Shown here: positions 55,856-56,184 of the stretch, in pieces | How the letters are laid out: each line of letters opens with the position of its first letter | Numbering within the stretch: position 1 is the stretch's first letter | Assembly: GCF_003143955.1 (NCBI RefSeq) | Contig: NZ_QFVS01000017.1 | Location: forward strand, 1-56,184 | Direction: 5' to 3' | DNA length: 56,184 nucleotides | DNA from: Kurthia zopfii | Lineage (GTDB): Bacteria; Bacillota; Bacilli; Bacillales_A; Planococcaceae | The notes under the pieces: model-generated | Told to the model about the DNA's origin: nothing | Seen by the model: only the letters and a program-made list of their open reading frames with translations | Database searches by the model: none | Position numbers and translations under genes: made by a program

Positions 55856-56184
55856 CAAACAAGAAAAGCTCGAAAAGAGTTGTCATTTATAAGAGGTATG
55901 AAGCGAATTGGTAAAAAATGATGTAACAAAATACTTTGTTTTTCAAATATATGATAAACTAAAATATGGTATTTAATGGTTTTGTTTTTGATCTAGAAAT
56001 CAGTTAAAGGGAGCGTTGATAAATGAAAAAGGTAACTATTTTTTTAAATATTATTACTTGAATCAATTTCATAATTCGATTTTTTCAAGAGCTTAGATTG
56101 CTCCGATGTAAAAACTATCGTTTTTAAAATTTATGCAGGTACTTTTGCATGACTTAATTGCGAATTGATGCGGTCAACTGCTAA

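Noticed and set aside
56131-56184. 17-codon minus-strand tail at the right edge (ends HAKVPA)
   Set aside because: It is too short to assign; it could be the end of a gene beyond the window but could equally be chance.

Overview
This window looks like a chromosomal stretch of a low-GC Gram-positive bacterium of the Bacillales. The core gene order (glyA-upp-mnaA, ywlC-prmC-prfA, tdk-rpmE-rho-glpX-murA, fbaA-spo0F-ywjG-pyrG-rpoE, argS-ywiB, ywhD/ywhB) follows the oriC-proximal region of Bacillus subtilis. Strong Shine-Dalgarno (SD) sites, frequent TTG/GTG starts and AT-rich spacers fit this. Protein sequences suggest the Planococcaceae/Caryophanaceae, but the genus is not fixed by what I can see. 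Nearly all genes lie on the minus strand.

Region 1 (1-14.7 kb) begins with a probable TnpB-type element end. It continues through UDP-GlcNAc epimerase, upp, glyA, rpiB, a PadR regulator with a YhgE-like membrane exporter, a chemoreceptor with the arginine phosphatase ywlE, a TetR regulator, ywlC, prmC, prfA, tdk and rpmE. A cluster of DnaA boxes lies between ywlC and prmC. Region 2 (15-28.8 kb) holds rho, glpX, murA, a transaldolase-like enzyme, fbaA, spo0F, ywjG, an ABC-2 exporter with a DUF6583-like anchored protein, pyrG with a textbook reiterative-transcription leader, rpoE and a small membrane protein.

Region 3 (28.8-39 kb) is a short/branched-chain acyl-CoA block: fused isobutyryl-CoA mutase (icmF), two acyl-CoA dehydrogenases, 3-hydroxybutyryl-CoA dehydrogenase, thiolase and a membrane Fe-S oxidoreductase that probably passes ETF electrons to menaquinone. 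IcmF needs adenosylcobalamin. Region 4 (39.1-48.7 kb) supplies it: twelve tightly overlapping genes for corrinoid uptake (btuF, btuC, btuD-cbiZ fusion), cobinamide remodelling (cbiB, cobD, cobU, cobS, cobC), corrinoid adenosylation (pduO type) and alpha-ribazole salvage (cblT, cblS). There is no corrin-ring synthesis and no cobalamin riboswitch that I can recognise.

Region 5 (48.8-56.2 kb) has argS-ywiB, a diguanylate cyclase, a plus-strand accessory trio (SUKH/SMI1-type protein, P-loop kinase-like protein, unknown small protein), ywhD and ywhB. It ends in mobile-element debris including an IS6-family terminal repeat. No rRNA, tRNA or CRISPR array was seen. I found no clearly new multi-gene system. 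The best leads are the DnaA-box cluster, a covarying tandem repeat, the ywjG start anomaly, the degenerate CobU paralogue and the SUKH trio.
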